From assembly GCA_011503125.2 (NCBI GenBank), contig WWBZ02000082.1, forward strand, positions 124,001-188,000: a DNA stretch of 64,000 nucleotides. Direction: 5' to 3'. Under the pieces are notes generated by a model that was given only the letters and a program-made list of their open reading frames with translations, was not told the origin of the DNA and searched no databases. A program made the translations under genes and the position numbers. This document shows positions 12,101-24,271 of the stretch, piece after piece; within the stretch, counting starts at the first letter, position 1, and each line of letters starts with the position of its first letter. The stretch comes from Botryosphaeria dothidea (lineage: Eukaryota > Ascomycota > Dothideomycetes > Botryosphaeriales > Botryosphaeriaceae).

Positions 12101-15100
12101 TGCTGACCGGTCCTCAAGCATCGGCTCCACATGGTCATGTATTCAGCTCGATCGTCTGGGTGTATTCCTTCCCAAGGCTCTTGTAAGATTTGGCGGCAGT
12201 CTTGACCACGATAAACCAAGAACTTGGTGTTGACCCATGTCAAAGCACCAGTCGAAGGAGCTGCAGTGAATACCTGGACAGGTAAAGAGTCGATGATGGT
12301 CCTAAGAAGCCGTTCGGATGGGGGCGGCATATCTTGGCGATCAGGTATTGATGCGTTTCGTCCGTGACCAAACTGCGGGCCTGGCGTCTTTACAGGTGTC
12401 GTTGCTGCCGGTAACGACTGAAACGACGAGCTGAAATCGGCGCCGTAAGAGTGCAGAAGACTGTGTGGACGCTGATCGTTGCCTCTCTGTTGATCCTGCT
12501 TTAAGTGAAGACTTAATCTGCGGGGAGAGGTGACACGCGTGGGGCTGCCGGAAGACTTAGCCTCCGTGCTTGGCTGCTGTTTTCCATCTTTGCTTTGAGG
12601 TTGGCTTGTTGGAGCTTGATCTAATCGTGGGGTCACCTCCTCGTCGTCCGTGGGCAGAATGGAGACGACCTTGCGACCACTAGGAGTTCTTTGCTCCATT
12701 GGAGGCGGTGTTCCGCCGGCCGGGCGCAATGTCGAATCACCCCTGTTCGAAACGTTCTTCTTTTTCGCATCAAAATAGCTGTCAACCGCTTCACTTCCCA
12801 GAACATGGCCTGGGGTGTTGCCCACAGAATGTTTACTTGAGAAACCCAGAGAGGAAGGATCCCATCCGGGCGTCCCAGCAAGGGATCCACCTGGACTATT
12901 TTTCGATCGGACCGAGTATTCAGAAGGGCTGGTTATGCTTCCGGTCGCTGAGTCGTTGATTTGGTCAATATCAAGGTGTATCAGATCATCAAGGCTTTCA
13001 GTGTCGCCTGAAGCAGTACCAAAGGCGACATTTTGACCCGAACCGTAACGACGATGACGTATGCCAACTGCCGTGCGGTGCGCTGACGAGTAATGCAGAC
13101 TGTTGGAGAAGGTTGTTGCGAGATGCGGTGCAATTAGTTTCAACGATTGCGTTAAGTTTGCCGGGTACGGAACCATCGGAGACAACATCGACAGAATGGC
13201 TATCGGTGCTTTTCTCGGGGCAGCTGGTTCCGAGGAAACGGTCGAGAAGCGAGATTCAGCGGGAGTCTCTGCAGGAGTGTCTGAATCGAATGGCTGCATT
13301 ACCTGTGATAAGATGGGATGAATTAGAGGGAGGTGGGTAACAGTGCTTGCTCTGTCGACACCAATTGCTTCTACAGGCGCTGAGTAATCGGGACCTGAAC
13401 CCGAGCCCCTCGGGTTGAAGGATTCCTCGTCGACAGTCGCAGCCGCGAAGAAAGGGTTTTCTTGCGGGTTGGCCTGGATAGCAGGCGAGGGAGCAGGCGA
13501 TTGTGCCCACGGTGAGCTTGGATACTGTTCGTATTCTTCGTATTGCGTCGTGAGCTTGAAACGGTAGAAGTCTTCGCCGGCGAAATGTGATGCATTTCCT
13601 GCACGACTTCGGATATCTGCTGCTGTCTTGGCAGCTGCTTGCGGTTTTTGTGTTGTGTGTGCAGTCTCCGGAGAGCTCTGAGATGCTTTGGATGAATGAG
13701 CGCCCGAGTCTCTTCTCGGGGACTCGGCACTCGAATAATCACGCGTGAGCGTGACCAGTTTCCCTCTTTCCAGTACCCGATTAATGCCAGAATTATCAAT
13801 CAATGCGTGAGTTTCGTGATCTAATGCCCGAAGTACAGGAAAAACTTGACAATATGGTCCCTTGGGCTGATCGTCACCGATACTAGAGAAATCCGGGTCG
13901 CTGAATGTGGATTCTTTGAGGCGTTGTTGGTTCAAGATGGAAGGAGGATCCGTAGGTGGGGCTTCCCGTTGGGGGGACATCGTATCACCTTGACCCATCA
14001 TGTGAGGAGCATGGCTCACAGTCCTCATCGGACCTCGCGGCCGAGGTGGTGGTCCAGCTGTTTTCTGTTCACCTGTTCCATCCTTTTGCGACCGTTCATG
14101 TCCAGCAAAAGAATGTCTCGACTCCAACTTCGGGCGAAGTCTACGTGATGGAAACTCGTTATGCTGTTGAGGCGGATCCACATTCTCGTTTTTGCTTTCT
14201 TTCGCTTTCGATTCCTTGCCTTGGGTCGCCTGCGTTGGCTTGGGCATTGAATTGGAATCGAAAGACCCCACAGCATTGAAGGAAGCCTTTTGACCCCAAG
14301 GAACATTTTCGATATCCGTTGGATCGGCAGGCACAGCCAATGTAACCCTTTCTGCTCCGTACCAATCCCTCATGATGTTCGTAACCACCTTCCACCAAGC
14401 GTCCAACCCGGGCTCCGAAGACAGTAGCAATGTCAGATCATACAAGTTTGGCGTTGGATACTGCGGGTCCTCTGCGCTTTGCATGCTGGCACCTGGAGGC
14501 ATGAAGGAAGCGGCAGAAACCAACGGAGTGCTGACGTTCGACAGTTGGCGATCCCGCGGAGTGTCGGTTTCCCGCACGTTCATGGCGCTGACGGTGGGTG
14601 ACAAGGTAGTGAAGGGTTGATGGAACGAAGACGACCATGTCCGCGGGGTGCCAGGAACGTACGGGAACGGGTACGAAGGCGTGCGCAAGGGCATTTGGGC
14701 AGGAGTCGCAGGAACACTTCCACGAATGGTCTTGCTGGACTCGGTCGACTCGGTCGAAGTGGTGAGGGAACCGGTAGGCACAGGGCTGCTGAATGCAGCA
14801 TCGAGAGAGGGCGAAATGGCATCAGTGGATTCTTCTTTGATCGGGGAGACTCTTCGGGCGCCCATAGATTGTGGGCTTGGAGGAGCACCACCCATGCTGT
14901 TCAGTTTAGCGCGCTGCTGACTCAGGACCATTTTTGCATGGACGGCCTGCTTCAGGCGATCGAGCTCCGCGGCGGTTTGGGTTGGCGGCGATTTGGCGGT
15001 GGTGGCCGACCCTGGTGGCACGGCAACGCTGCTGTCGACCGTTGCGGTGGCATCAGCATTGCTAGCGGGAGCAGAGTCTGCAGGGTGGGCGCTGGTCGAC

Positions 15101-15318
15101 GCTGGAGGGCTATGGTGAGGGTTCAGCGTAGGCGTTTCATCACTCGTGGGGGATGCGAGCGAGGAGCGGTGGAGCGGTGGACGGGCCTGCGAAGCGGAGC
15201 TGTGGTGTTGGCCGTCCAGGAGGGAGTGCGCCGGCTGGGCTGCAGATGGAGGCTCGGGTGCGGCGCCGTCGAGAGCGGAAGCAGATGTTGGCGATGGTGG
15301 TGGGGATTTTCTGATCAT
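9175..15318 (-). CDS. PAS-containing hybrid sensor histidine kinase
   Basis: Exons complement(9664..15318, 9500..9613, 9175..9444) give about 2012 residues. The long N-terminal half is Ser/Pro-rich, with a GAF-like stretch near NLYDLTLLLSSEPGLDAW. Two PAS domains with PAC motifs start near residues 1003 and 1140. The HisKA box NMSHEIRTPLNG has its phospho-accepting His near 1345. The ATPase has N box VGNAIKFT, DTGSGFT and HGGTGLGLAIS. A degenerate receiver-like segment follows, then a true receiver beginning HRVLLVEDNKINQT, with Asp in CDLHMP (about 1925) and Lys in VTKP (about 1980). Both introns fall inside this last receiver. It should autophosphorylate and pass phosphate to Asp, then to an HPt protein such as Ypd1. 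The stimulus is unknown; double-PAS fungal kinases are often linked to redox or light cues. The start is uncertain: the frame is open to 15516 and I chose ATG 15318. Confidence 0.92.
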
Positions 15319-17067
15319 CTCGTCCCCGTCTCCTGCCACCGCCCGCTGCTCTGGGGACACCGAACGAAGAGAGCTGCGTGTGATGGGGAACCAATGCTGC
15401 GCGGAGACCACATCAGAGTGACGCTGCTCGCTGACGGACTGGTGGCGGGCAGGCAGGCGATCACCGGGCGAGGTGCGCGGCGGAAGAATGCGCGAGACGC
15501 AAGGCCAAAGGGACAACGATGCGAGGCGGATGACGTCGACGCCGCCAGACTCAGGGTCGGCTGCTGCTCAGCAACGCACGCTGCACGGGACCAAGACAAA
15601 GGCCGGCTCTGGGAGCGAGTCGCAAGCACAGGGCAGCAGGGCTGGGGGGAAGGCGAAGCAGGTGGCGCTGGCGCTGGCACAGGGAATGGCACTGGCACGC
15701 TGGCTGGCACTGGACGGGTCTTTTGAGCAGCACTTTGGGCGCGTGTGGTTGCTGCTGCCGTTGCCCTGCACTCGACTGGGCTCTGGCGGGCAGTCGCCGG
15801 GGGGTGGCAAGCATTCTAAGCGGGCCCCCTACCTGGACCGCCTTGCCCGGAGCAGCGTCGACGGCACGATGTAGGCGCGCGCGGGCAGGCGATACTCCGC
15901 TGCGAGGATCGAGGCGCACCAGCTAGCGGTTTGTTTGGGATAGCGGCCGCTGCGCTGCACCCAGAGCCTGTCCCGTCCGCTCGGCGAGAGGCGTCCGATG
16001 AGTACGTCAGTGCTGCTGACAGCGATACCGGGGTATTACGATTTCCTGGGTATAACGATACACCCGGAACTCGCAGCCGATTTCGTATAGCGATTAACAG
16101 CAGTCTGCGATGCTCGTTAGCCCCCGCCCGGCAGCAGCTTGCGCCTGCGATTGGGGCGGGGCCAACCGGACCCAGACCCAATACCGCGAAATTCAGAGCC
16201 CCTTCTAGTTGACCAGCAGCAATTTTGCTTACTCACTAGTTTTGCACTGCGATTCTCTCGGTATAACGCGACAATCCTTACCACCGAGCCAATCGCACAA
16301 ACCAGCATTGACGGTACCCCAAGAATGACGAAGGCCAAGCTCCCTACACGCCGGCGAGAACACCAGACGACGTCGCCTGCGCCTCGACGCGCCCCTTCGC
16401 CGCTCCACCGCCCAACGCGTGCCGCCTCTGCCCTGCTGCCCTGCCGATGCTGCTGCTGCCCAGCGGATGGCGCCGCCGGCACTCGCTCGCTCTTAGGCCC
16501 TTCGGATCCCACCCAAACCACGTGTTGAGTAGCCGCAAAGCGCCGTCCCAGCGCGGCCCGAGCGGTCTGGCGCGCGCAAGGAAGCGGAAAGGAAGCGAAA
16601 TAATGATTGTCTACCCAGGCCCGGCCATCGTGCAGCATATTTTGCCCGCGCTTCAAGCTCGAATCTGCCTTCACTTCCGTGATAGCGCGCCATCGTCCTG
16701 TGGCCCCAATGCCGCACGCCTGCGCCAGGGCCTGGTCGCGCACTGCCCTTTGCGGCTCCGCTCTGCCATGTCACCAAGGCAAGGCCCGAACGCGCGCGCG
16801 ACGCTTGTTTGAGGCGTCATCTGATGATCGTATCTACACTACAACTTTGCCTGCTTCCACCCGCCGGCTTTCCAAATAGCCGGGGGCCCCCGTTTCGCCT
16901 CACTCCCAGCAACCTTACTACCCACACTTTCTCTCGCATAATGCCCACACACGTGATCGCTTCGCTTGCCCCTGTCGTTCACCGTTTGCACGCCAAACGC
17001 CTTACCATGCTCTCTTAAAAAACCTGAATATACAACGCGATAGAATGCTGCTTTCTGCTCGTCTTCC
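15319..17067. other. Long intergenic region upstream of the histidine kinase
   Basis: 1.75 kb with no recognisable gene. It holds the kinase promoter and leader and the 3' flank of Mo25. GC-rich open frames on both strands are uninterpretable. A cluster of GTATAACGAT-like decamers lies between 16021 and 16270 and is listed separately. Confidence 0.5.
16022..16270. repeat. Cluster of GTATWRCGAT-like decamers
   Basis: GTATTACGAT occurs at 16033-16042, GTATAACGAT at 16050-16059, GTATAGCGAT at 16085-16094 and GTATAACGCG at 16261-16270, with an inverted GCGATAC at 16022-16028. Five related sites within 250 bases, about 700-950 bases upstream of the kinase start codon, suggest a binding site array. 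No known factor is assigned. Confidence 0.35.
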
Positions 17068-18352
17068 TCAGGTTGACGATTGCGGCGGAGCTGCCAGCGC
17101 CGGCGGGAGCAGTTCTATCTGTCGGATCAGAAAGCTTTTCTCGTCCGTGAACTGGTCGTCGTCCGTCCGATCGTCGAGGAATGTGGGCAGGAACCTGAGC
17201 AGGCGGTCCCTGTTGTTGATCAGGATCTTTTGCACGGCCACTGATTTGTTCGGATTCGCAACGAAGACCTGTGCCGAGCCGATCAGCATGACACTCCGGA
17301 AGCCGGCCGAATTTCCCCATCTTTGCACGCACCTTGAAAACATGGAAGCCTTCATAGTTTATCATCCGCCTATCGTCCCGGAGAAGCTTCATTATGATCT
17401 TCAGATGCTCGCCTGATGCAACATATTGCGTCATGACATTGTAGTTCGCCCTATCCAGCAGAAGTTCTCCAAGCAACTTGATCGACTGCCGCTTGGTCAC
17501 ATAGCTGTCTGACTGAACCAATACGGAGTTGTACGTCTTGAAGAAGCGGTCGAAGTTCGTTTGCAAATAGTCCGAGACTAGCGCTTTGTGCTTCGTTAAG
17601 ATGTCCTGTGCGCGAATTAACATCACTATCGTTCGATATTCTAGCAAACCAATGGGATGTACCCTGAAGGTGTTGAACGCGTCCGCGCACGCCTCAAAAG
17701 CGCCCCGATCAATCCACTCGAAGAATTTCCAGAAAACCCCGTCGCCGGAAGACGGCACCGTCGGGTCAATGCTGGCCAACATGTCTTTGCCTCGTCGATC
17801 AGGCTCATCGTAGAGGATCAAGGCTGCGACCGCGTCATGCTTCAACGCCTCACGCAGCACTCCACCGCACGCCATGGCGCTTTCCCTGCGCTCGTAGCCG
17901 TAGCAAAGCTCTATTATGATCTCCGGCCGATTGGAAAGAACATAGTGCATGGCGGGCGGTTCGGCCGCAGGATTATTCGGTACCCGATAGCGGAAGGCAT
18001 TCGATATGATAATCTGGGTATCTTTGCGGGACTCGAACGGAAGCTTGTGAATGTTTTGGGCGAGGAATAGCAGGAGATCTTCGGCGCAGATCAAGTTGAC
18101 CAGCTGGTAGACCTGTTCGGGGCTTACTTCTGCCTCTGAGAAAGGTTAGCAGCTGGACTTCGGGGCGCGCTGAGGGAGCTCACCCGGGGTTCCTTGAAGT
18201 ACAATCTTCATTTGGGTGAGGTTCCGCGACAGGTCCTCCTCGGTCTTAGGTTGAGGCTTCTCCTCGGTGGCGAGGCGCTGGAGAGCCTCCTTCGTGGAGC
18301 GCACCAGATCCATGTTGCTCCGCTGCTTGTTGCGGTTGAAGAGAAAGGCCAT
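17068..18352 (-). CDS. Mo25/Hym1 family scaffold protein
   Basis: Exons complement(18184..18352, 17333..18135, 17068..17268) give 390 residues. The introns (18136-18183 with a GCTAACC branch, and 17269-17332) close in phase. Mo25 proteins are armadillo-like helical repeat scaffolds that bind and activate GC-kinases. In fungi Hym1 belongs to the RAM/MOR pathway (with Kic1 and the NDR kinase Cbk1/Orb6) controlling polarity and septation. Diagnostic stretches are MAFLFNRNKQRS at the N terminus, IIELCYGYERRESAMACGG, FWKFFEWID, AFNTFR, and FLPTFLDDRTDDDQFTDEK near the C terminus. Length is close to S. cerevisiae Hym1. The start codon context is sound, with no upstream ATG in frame. It stands alone in its transcription unit, with a Csk1-like kinase upstream on the same strand. 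Confidence 0.93.
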
Positions 18353-19182
18353 GGCGGCAAGCGGTGCTAGGTTAAAAGCCGCTTCCGGGCACAGGGAAGG
18401 TCATGCGCGGATGGAGTCGTCTAATTGGACTGCTGGCAAGATAGCGCAATAAGCAGCTCCGGCTGTCGATTCTGTGAGGACGCCTCGCAACGCAGTGAAA
18501 TTATGGTAGGAAGTGGTCGGTCGTGGGGCTATCCGCGGTCTAAATCGGTGGTTAACGGAGGTGTAGGGCGTGGAATGGTTGTTTTCGAGCCGGCCGGCGT
18601 GAGACGTGGGGCAGCTTGAGTCGCCGGGTCGAGGTTGCTGCAGGGACTCACTGTTCACGCCCAAAACATCACAGCGCAAACACGCTGGCAACGCCACCCG
18701 CCAGGCACCTGCGAGCAGTAGCCTGCATTCGGCATGGAGAGATTATGCGCCGCTTGTTACTAGCCGAACCACAATCTGGTGAATAACGCCTGGAAAGCTT
18801 GCGGTCGACACGCGACTATTTCCCCGCCGATTCACCACATCGTGCAGCGTCACCAGCCGCGGAGAGCTACTTGAATCATGTCGCAGCCATGGTACCTCAC
18901 CGTTGCGGAGCGGCCCATCGGGGGTTTCCAGCCCTCTTCAGATCCACTTGGGAGTCACCTCCGATCGAGATCACATCCCTTGGCGCACTGCATCATAACG
19001 CAGTCTAACACAAGCGTATACAGTACGTGGGAGTCGCCTCCTGGCTTCTAAACATCCGTCTATTGGACTATACCTCACGGCATTAACCCTGCAGAACAGG
19101 AACCGTCAACTAAGCGACACCCGCCTGTTTCAATTGCTGGTGCTGTCCGCTAATTAATCCAATGCCCGTTGCTGAATTGTAT
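18353..19182. other. Intergenic region between Mo25 and the Csk1-like kinase
   Basis: Promoter of the Mo25 gene and 3' flank of the kinase. No coding sequence or structured element seen. Confidence 0.6.
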
Positions 19183-20764
19183 TCAAGCCTTGCCCTTGAA
19201 GTAGTCGTGACGAAGTGCCTGCGGGTGTCAAAAGCATAAACAAAAAAACCTTCGATCGCCTTGGCACTGCTTACCTCTGTTGCTGTCAATCGCTGAGAGC
19301 TCTCATACACGACCAATTTGCTGACGAGGTCCCTGGCACTGTCTTCGCAATCGGAAAGTAGCTCGGTCCATGGTTTGGGAGGATATTCATAGAACTGCAT
19401 CTTTCCCCAGTCACGGAAGTTCTTCGCCTCCTGGGTACGCGCGTCAGCAATGAGGCCTTCCGTGGCATAATGTTACAACGCGTACCGGCCACATTTCATC
19501 GTTCGGCGTCCCAAGGCTCTGGAAGTGGCTGTTGACGAGGGCAAGGTCGCTACCAAGTTCGCCAGAATCAAACAGGGATTTCCCTCTCAGGCACGCGACC
19601 TCAGCCACCACACAGCCTGCTGCCCACATATCAAGCGCTGGTCCATAAGCTGTGTTCCCGAAAAGAAGCTCAGGAGGCCTGTAGTGCGTCGTGCCGACAT
19701 CAGTGATCTTCTGGTCTGCTGGTTCCGAACCCTTCACCCCGTCTTTCCACGCAATACCGAAGTCTGCAAGGAATGCCGGGCCGGATGGTGATTCAAGAAG
19801 AACGTTGGAGGGCTTTACATCGCGATGGAGAATTCCCAGAGCGTGCAGATGTTCAATCGCCTTCAACAAATCGTGAAGGCAATTTCTTGTTTGGCTGGGG
19901 GTAAGCTGCTTCTTCCTTAGTAGCTGCTCCAGATCATAACGCATAAACTCCAACACCAAAACAAACCGTCCTCCGGCCTGCCAGAACGTCTCCAGCAGCG
20001 GGATGATACGTTTCTCCTCTGACCGCGCGATTTCCAGGATCCGTGCCTCTTTCTCAGAATCGTGTGGCGGGCTCGTCATGGACGGTACAGTGACCTTCAA
20101 GGCCACAAGCTTCCTGGACCCAGGAGCAACGTCATGCTCTAGACGTCTTGCCTTGTAGATCTCCGAGAAAAGCCCATTGTCATGGTGGGACACATTCTTG
20201 TATCTCCCAATGTAGAAGTCCGTATGCTCAGGAATGTCGTCTTCTTGCTGTATTGCGGTTAGTGGGTTCACACACATCCAATTAACAACCACAGAAAGAT
20301 ATTAGCATCATGCCGAGTGCTCGGTACTGTGGAAATGCTGGCTTGTTGTTTACCTCGGTAGCCTCCTCTTTTGCGGCTGGAGCCTTCGATGATAGCTCCT
20401 GCACAATGGACTCGCAGCGCAGCTCGTAGTCTACCTACCAAGTCTTAGAGAGCCGTAGCTTCCGCCAGCCATAGGGCACATACATAGGTGGTCGCGTGGG
20501 TGAAAGCGTCATTCTCCAGAGTTCGAGCCTCTTTGCTGGCGTCGGGCGGACTAGCTTCTGGGTGGGCACGCTTGTAGCACGAGGTTCTGCGCCAACACGT
20601 TCAATGAGCATGGAATGGACTCCTTCGTAGAGTAAAGGAGAACAGGGCTCGTGTTGCGGAGATACGCCGGAGCGGTCGGCCGAAGGGCTACCGTACATGT
20701 TGACAATGGTTGCCAGGCGATCGGAAAAGCTTACGGCAGCCTGCCATGCGTTGTTGGAGGCCAT
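19183..20764 (-). CDS. Csk1-like cyclin-dependent-kinase family protein kinase
   Basis: Firm exons are complement(20354..20434, 19486..20247, 19276..19430 with a possible 1-nt shift, 19183..19218). Upstream, an exon ending at 20484 (reading ...DAFTHATTY) splices through a 49-nt intron (20435-20483) that removes an in-frame TAG. The first exon starts MASNNAWQAA at 20764. The junction between it and the HATTY exon is unresolved; a donor near 20695 with an acceptor near 20585 is one solution. The kinase core has LVALKVTVPS (ATP-site Lys), HRDVKPSNVLL (catalytic loop), ADFGIAW, RPPELLFG and DMWAAGCVVAE, and ends with ALRHDYFKGKA. The region corresponding to the PSTAIRE helix is degenerate. This fits S. 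pombe Csk1, a monomeric kinase that phosphorylates CDK T-loops. Other CDK-like kinases remain possible. Confidence 0.8.
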
Positions 20765-21220
20765 TGCGGCAGAGTGAGGCGAATCAGGCACTGGCGCAGC
20801 GGTCGGGCTGCCGCGTAGGGCTGCAATTTCGCAGCGCGTCCGGGCGCGGCGGCTGACGTCTGCGGAAGAGAGTCGCGCGCGGGAGGACGAGGGTGGGCTG
20901 GCTGGGTCGGAGCGGGTAGCACTTTATGCGAGACCGGCGGGCAGCGCTGGACTGGACCGGAGTGGTTGGGCAAATTAGGAGTGGCGAGCGGAAGTGCCTG
21001 GCTGCGGTTGCGCGGGAGAGGAATAGCCCCGGTGGTCTGTGGTGTGTGTTCGTGACGAACGTCAGTCAGCCCAGTGCCAGCAAGCCGAACGAACTCCCAC
21101 AACGCACCCTCTCGCCTGCAAAGCCCCCGCTTGTCCCGCCTGCGCAGCGTCGCGCAGGCTCTATGTGATCGTCCCATCGCTCAATCTGGCGCCGTCCCCG
21201 CACCCCTCGTCTCCGCCATC
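20765..21220. promoter_or_regulatory. Divergent promoter of the Csk1-like kinase and SYP1
   Basis: 456 bases separate the two start codons, which face away from each other, so both promoters must lie here. GC-rich, with no TATA box or named site that I can defend. Confidence 0.5.
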
Positions 21221-24200
21221 ATGGAGCTGTCCAGGAAAGACTACCCGGCCATGCTGGTGAGTGGAGCTCCGGGGAAGCTGCGCCGCGCTCCCAATGCTCA
21301 CGTCCGCCTTTAGGAGTCGCTCCAGCCTACGCAGGCCGTAGCAGTGCTGAACGAGCGCGTCAAGCACATTTCCAAGGTCAACGCAGACATCGCCGACTTT
21401 CTGCAGGTACGCGCCCCCAGCGCCGCCCCGCGTGCCCGCGTCCCGGATACTGACGGCAGGAAAGGAGCGCCGTCGTCTGGAAGACGCATATGCCCAGGGT
21501 CTCCGCAAGCTGGCCAGCCGCCAGCTGCCCGATGGAGGCGCCGACCTAGGGTACGTCGCGACTGCCCTCTCCTTGAAGCGCGCGCGCGAGCTGAACCAGA
21601 CACAGGGTCTTTGCGCTGCCATGGCAAAGGATCGTCGGCGCAACAGAGTCGCTCGCCGAATCGCACAATTCGCTGGCCCAGAAGCTGGAATCCGATGTTG
21701 AGCGCTCTCTGCGCGAGTTCGACAAGACGAACCGCGAGATGCAGGCCATGTCGACCATCAGCGGTAACATGGCCCACATGGCTAAGGAAATCGAGACTGC
21801 GCAAAAGCGGGCAGACAAGCTGAAGGACAAGGGCGCCAAGGCTCCTGCAGGGAAGGTTGCGACTGCCAGCACGGATGTCGAGAATGCAAACCAGCAATGG
21901 GGTTCGCAGGCGCCCTTCGTCTTTGAGCAGCTCCAGGCCGTCGACGAAAGCCGCATCAACCACCTGCGCGATGCTCTTACCCAGTTCCAGACCTTGGAGC
22001 TCGACGCAATTGACCGGACCAGAGGACCCGCAGAGCAGTGCTTGAGCGTGATTTTGGACGTGCAGACGGCTGATGAGATCAAGACCTTCTCCCTGAAGAC
22101 CACAAGTGGAAAGCCCAAACTTGAGACGCAAAGGGGCAGAAACCAAGCACAGGCCAGCAGCAGTCAGACCCCGACAATGCAGCCTCCTCCCACGCCAGAC
22201 GACGGATCCAGCCAGCGATCTGGTTCAGGTGGGTCGCCTATAATGCCTGCCGAACCCCGCTTACGTCCAGCAGTTCAAGAACAGAAGCATGGTGGACTTC
22301 ACGGCCTCAAGCGCCTGGGAACTGTTCTTGGCCGTCGTAAGAGCACCGCACCTTATGCTCGCACTTCCTCTCCAGACAGGAAATCTTCGACCCCGAATCT
22401 GGGAGCTGCCTTCAGCTCGTTTGGGAGCCGCGGCAACAAGTCAAGAGATGCAGACCATCGCCCATCGTCACCCTCTAGACTTGCAGAGAGCCAATTGCCA
22501 AGTTCTCCAGAAGCGACTAGTTCCATTACTTCGCCAGACAGAAGACCGAGCGCATCAGTAGATCGGACCAATGGTGTTTCTCCGGTTCTTGAAGATGAAG
22601 GACCAAAGGATTCGGAGATGATGAACGGTGGCCAAAGCTCGGGCATTCCACAGTTGCAAGAGCCTTTGCAACCTACCACTTCTGCAAACATTTCACCGGA
22701 GGCAAGTTTTCTTGTTCAGACAATCGTGGATTCACAGCTAACGGGAAAAATGAATAGCCTCAGAAAGACGCCGAAGGATTCTCGGTCCCAGCACAGTCTG
22801 CAACTTCTGACTTGTTTTCACAAGCGGAGGCCGAAGCAGCTGCGTAAGTGTCCGACCATGTAGTTCTGCTTCATGAAACTGACTCCCCATGACAGTGAAA
22901 GTATACCTCCACAGTTCAAGGTAGATATTAGAAATGCTCCGATCCAAGAGGAAGACAGTGGCGAGGCAGAAAGCGCTATCGCGAATGTTGCCAACACGCT
23001 TCGAATGGTTTGTGATTCAGCAATTTATATCGTGGCCGGTTTTCTAACTGTTGATTTAGCAAGCGGCGCCAACAAAACGATCCAATACTACTAGAGGGAG
23101 AAGAGACGTCCGGAACACTGTTTTCATCCCCTCTTCCTCGTCAGGCCCGGACATGCCTCCGTTCGCTGAGCCAACAAACGCACCGCCATTACCGAACACC
23201 ACCTCGCCCTCGGCGTCTCCGTTACCTTCCGCATCACCGATCCCGTCTTCGGCGTCCCCGCAGATTCCCGTTCCAGCATCTCCACCTGCTGCAAGACCGC
23301 AATCTCCGCTCCGGCCTGCCAGCCATCGCCTGAATCTGGGCGAGGATCATGCCGCTTCCGATACTCAATCAATCCGCTCGGCCCGGTCACTCAGTAGCTC
23401 GCATAGCCACACGGTCCGCCACCCGGATCTGCATGAGCCTGGGCTAAATTCGTCGATTGTGGAGACAGTGAGCACCTGGTTCGAGCATGGAAATGTGACT
23501 AGGGCTGTTGTCATCGGAGAGCTTGCATTGGCCTACAACCCCACCGATCTTTCGGCTCCTTTCGGCAACGAGACAATTCGACTGGAGAACTTTCCTGTCC
23601 TGGAAAAGGTGGCACCTAATCCGACATTCGTGGACCAAGTCCCAGACAAGGCTGGCGATTACACCATCAACCTTTCGAGCATCACCAGGACGCAGGTGGC
23701 ATTTAAATATCAAGTGCACCTGGATGAAACCAACATTGCATCATTTGCTCCGATTGCCTTGACACCAGCTTGGAAAGTTGAGCCAACGCAGACCTCCGTC
23801 ATCCTTAGCTACTCCTTAAACCCGGCCTTCCGTCTTGCACCTGGACAAACGAGCATAACATTGAACAACGTTATTCTTATCATTCACCTTGACCCGACCG
23901 GCGCAAAGTCATCGCACTGTCAATCCAAACCAGTGGGTACCTTCTCAAAGGATAAGTCGATGATCTACTGGCGCCTTGGCGAAGTCGTCCTGAGTGCCGA
24001 CCAACCCGGCCAGCAGCTTCGTGCCCGCTTCTACACGGATGGAGAAGCCAAGTCTGGCAATGTTGAGGCAAGATGGGAGATTAGCGGCGCCAACGCAAGC
24101 GGACACGGCAGTGGCCTGGGCATTTCGCAGATGGTTCAAGCAGGTGATGCGGGAGATGCAGAGGCCGATCCATTCGCGGACGAGAGCGCCGCACCTGCTA

Positions 24201-24271
24201 GCCCTGCCATAACATGGAAAGATGTCGCGACCGTCAAAAAAATATCGAACGGCACCTACACGGCTGTATAA
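21221..24271 (+). CDS. SYP1: F-BAR and mu-homology-domain endocytic adaptor (Syp1/FCHo family)
   Basis: Seven exons, 21221..21256, 21314..21406, 21465..21550, 21606..22701, 22764..22843, 22896..23007 and 23060..24271, close in phase to 904 residues. Syp1/FCHo proteins bind curved plasma membrane early in clathrin-mediated endocytosis and, in yeast, affect septins. The F-BAR domain occupies about residues 1-250 (YPAMLESLQPTQAVAVLNER, LEDAYAQGLRKLA, LPWQRIVGATESLAESHN). A long Ser/Pro-rich linker follows. The conserved RGRRDVRN block comes shortly before the C-terminal mu-homology domain (about 632-904, from VETVSTWFEHGN to ISNGTYTAV), which binds cargo. The fourth intron (22702-22763) is GC-AG: the donor reads GAG/GCAAGT. 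The third exon uses an AAAG acceptor. Exons are dense at the N terminus, as is common in fungi. Confidence 0.93.

Noticed and set aside
14617..15726. 369-codon open frame on the plus strand
   Set aside because: It lies antisense to the Ser/Pro-rich start of the histidine kinase. GC-rich coding DNA often leaves the opposite strand open, and the product is Arg/Gly-rich with no domain.
20435..20437. In-frame TAG in the Csk1-like kinase, suggesting a pseudogene
   Set aside because: It is the acceptor of a 49-nt GTATGT...TAG intron. Removing it joins HATTY to VDYELRCESI in phase.
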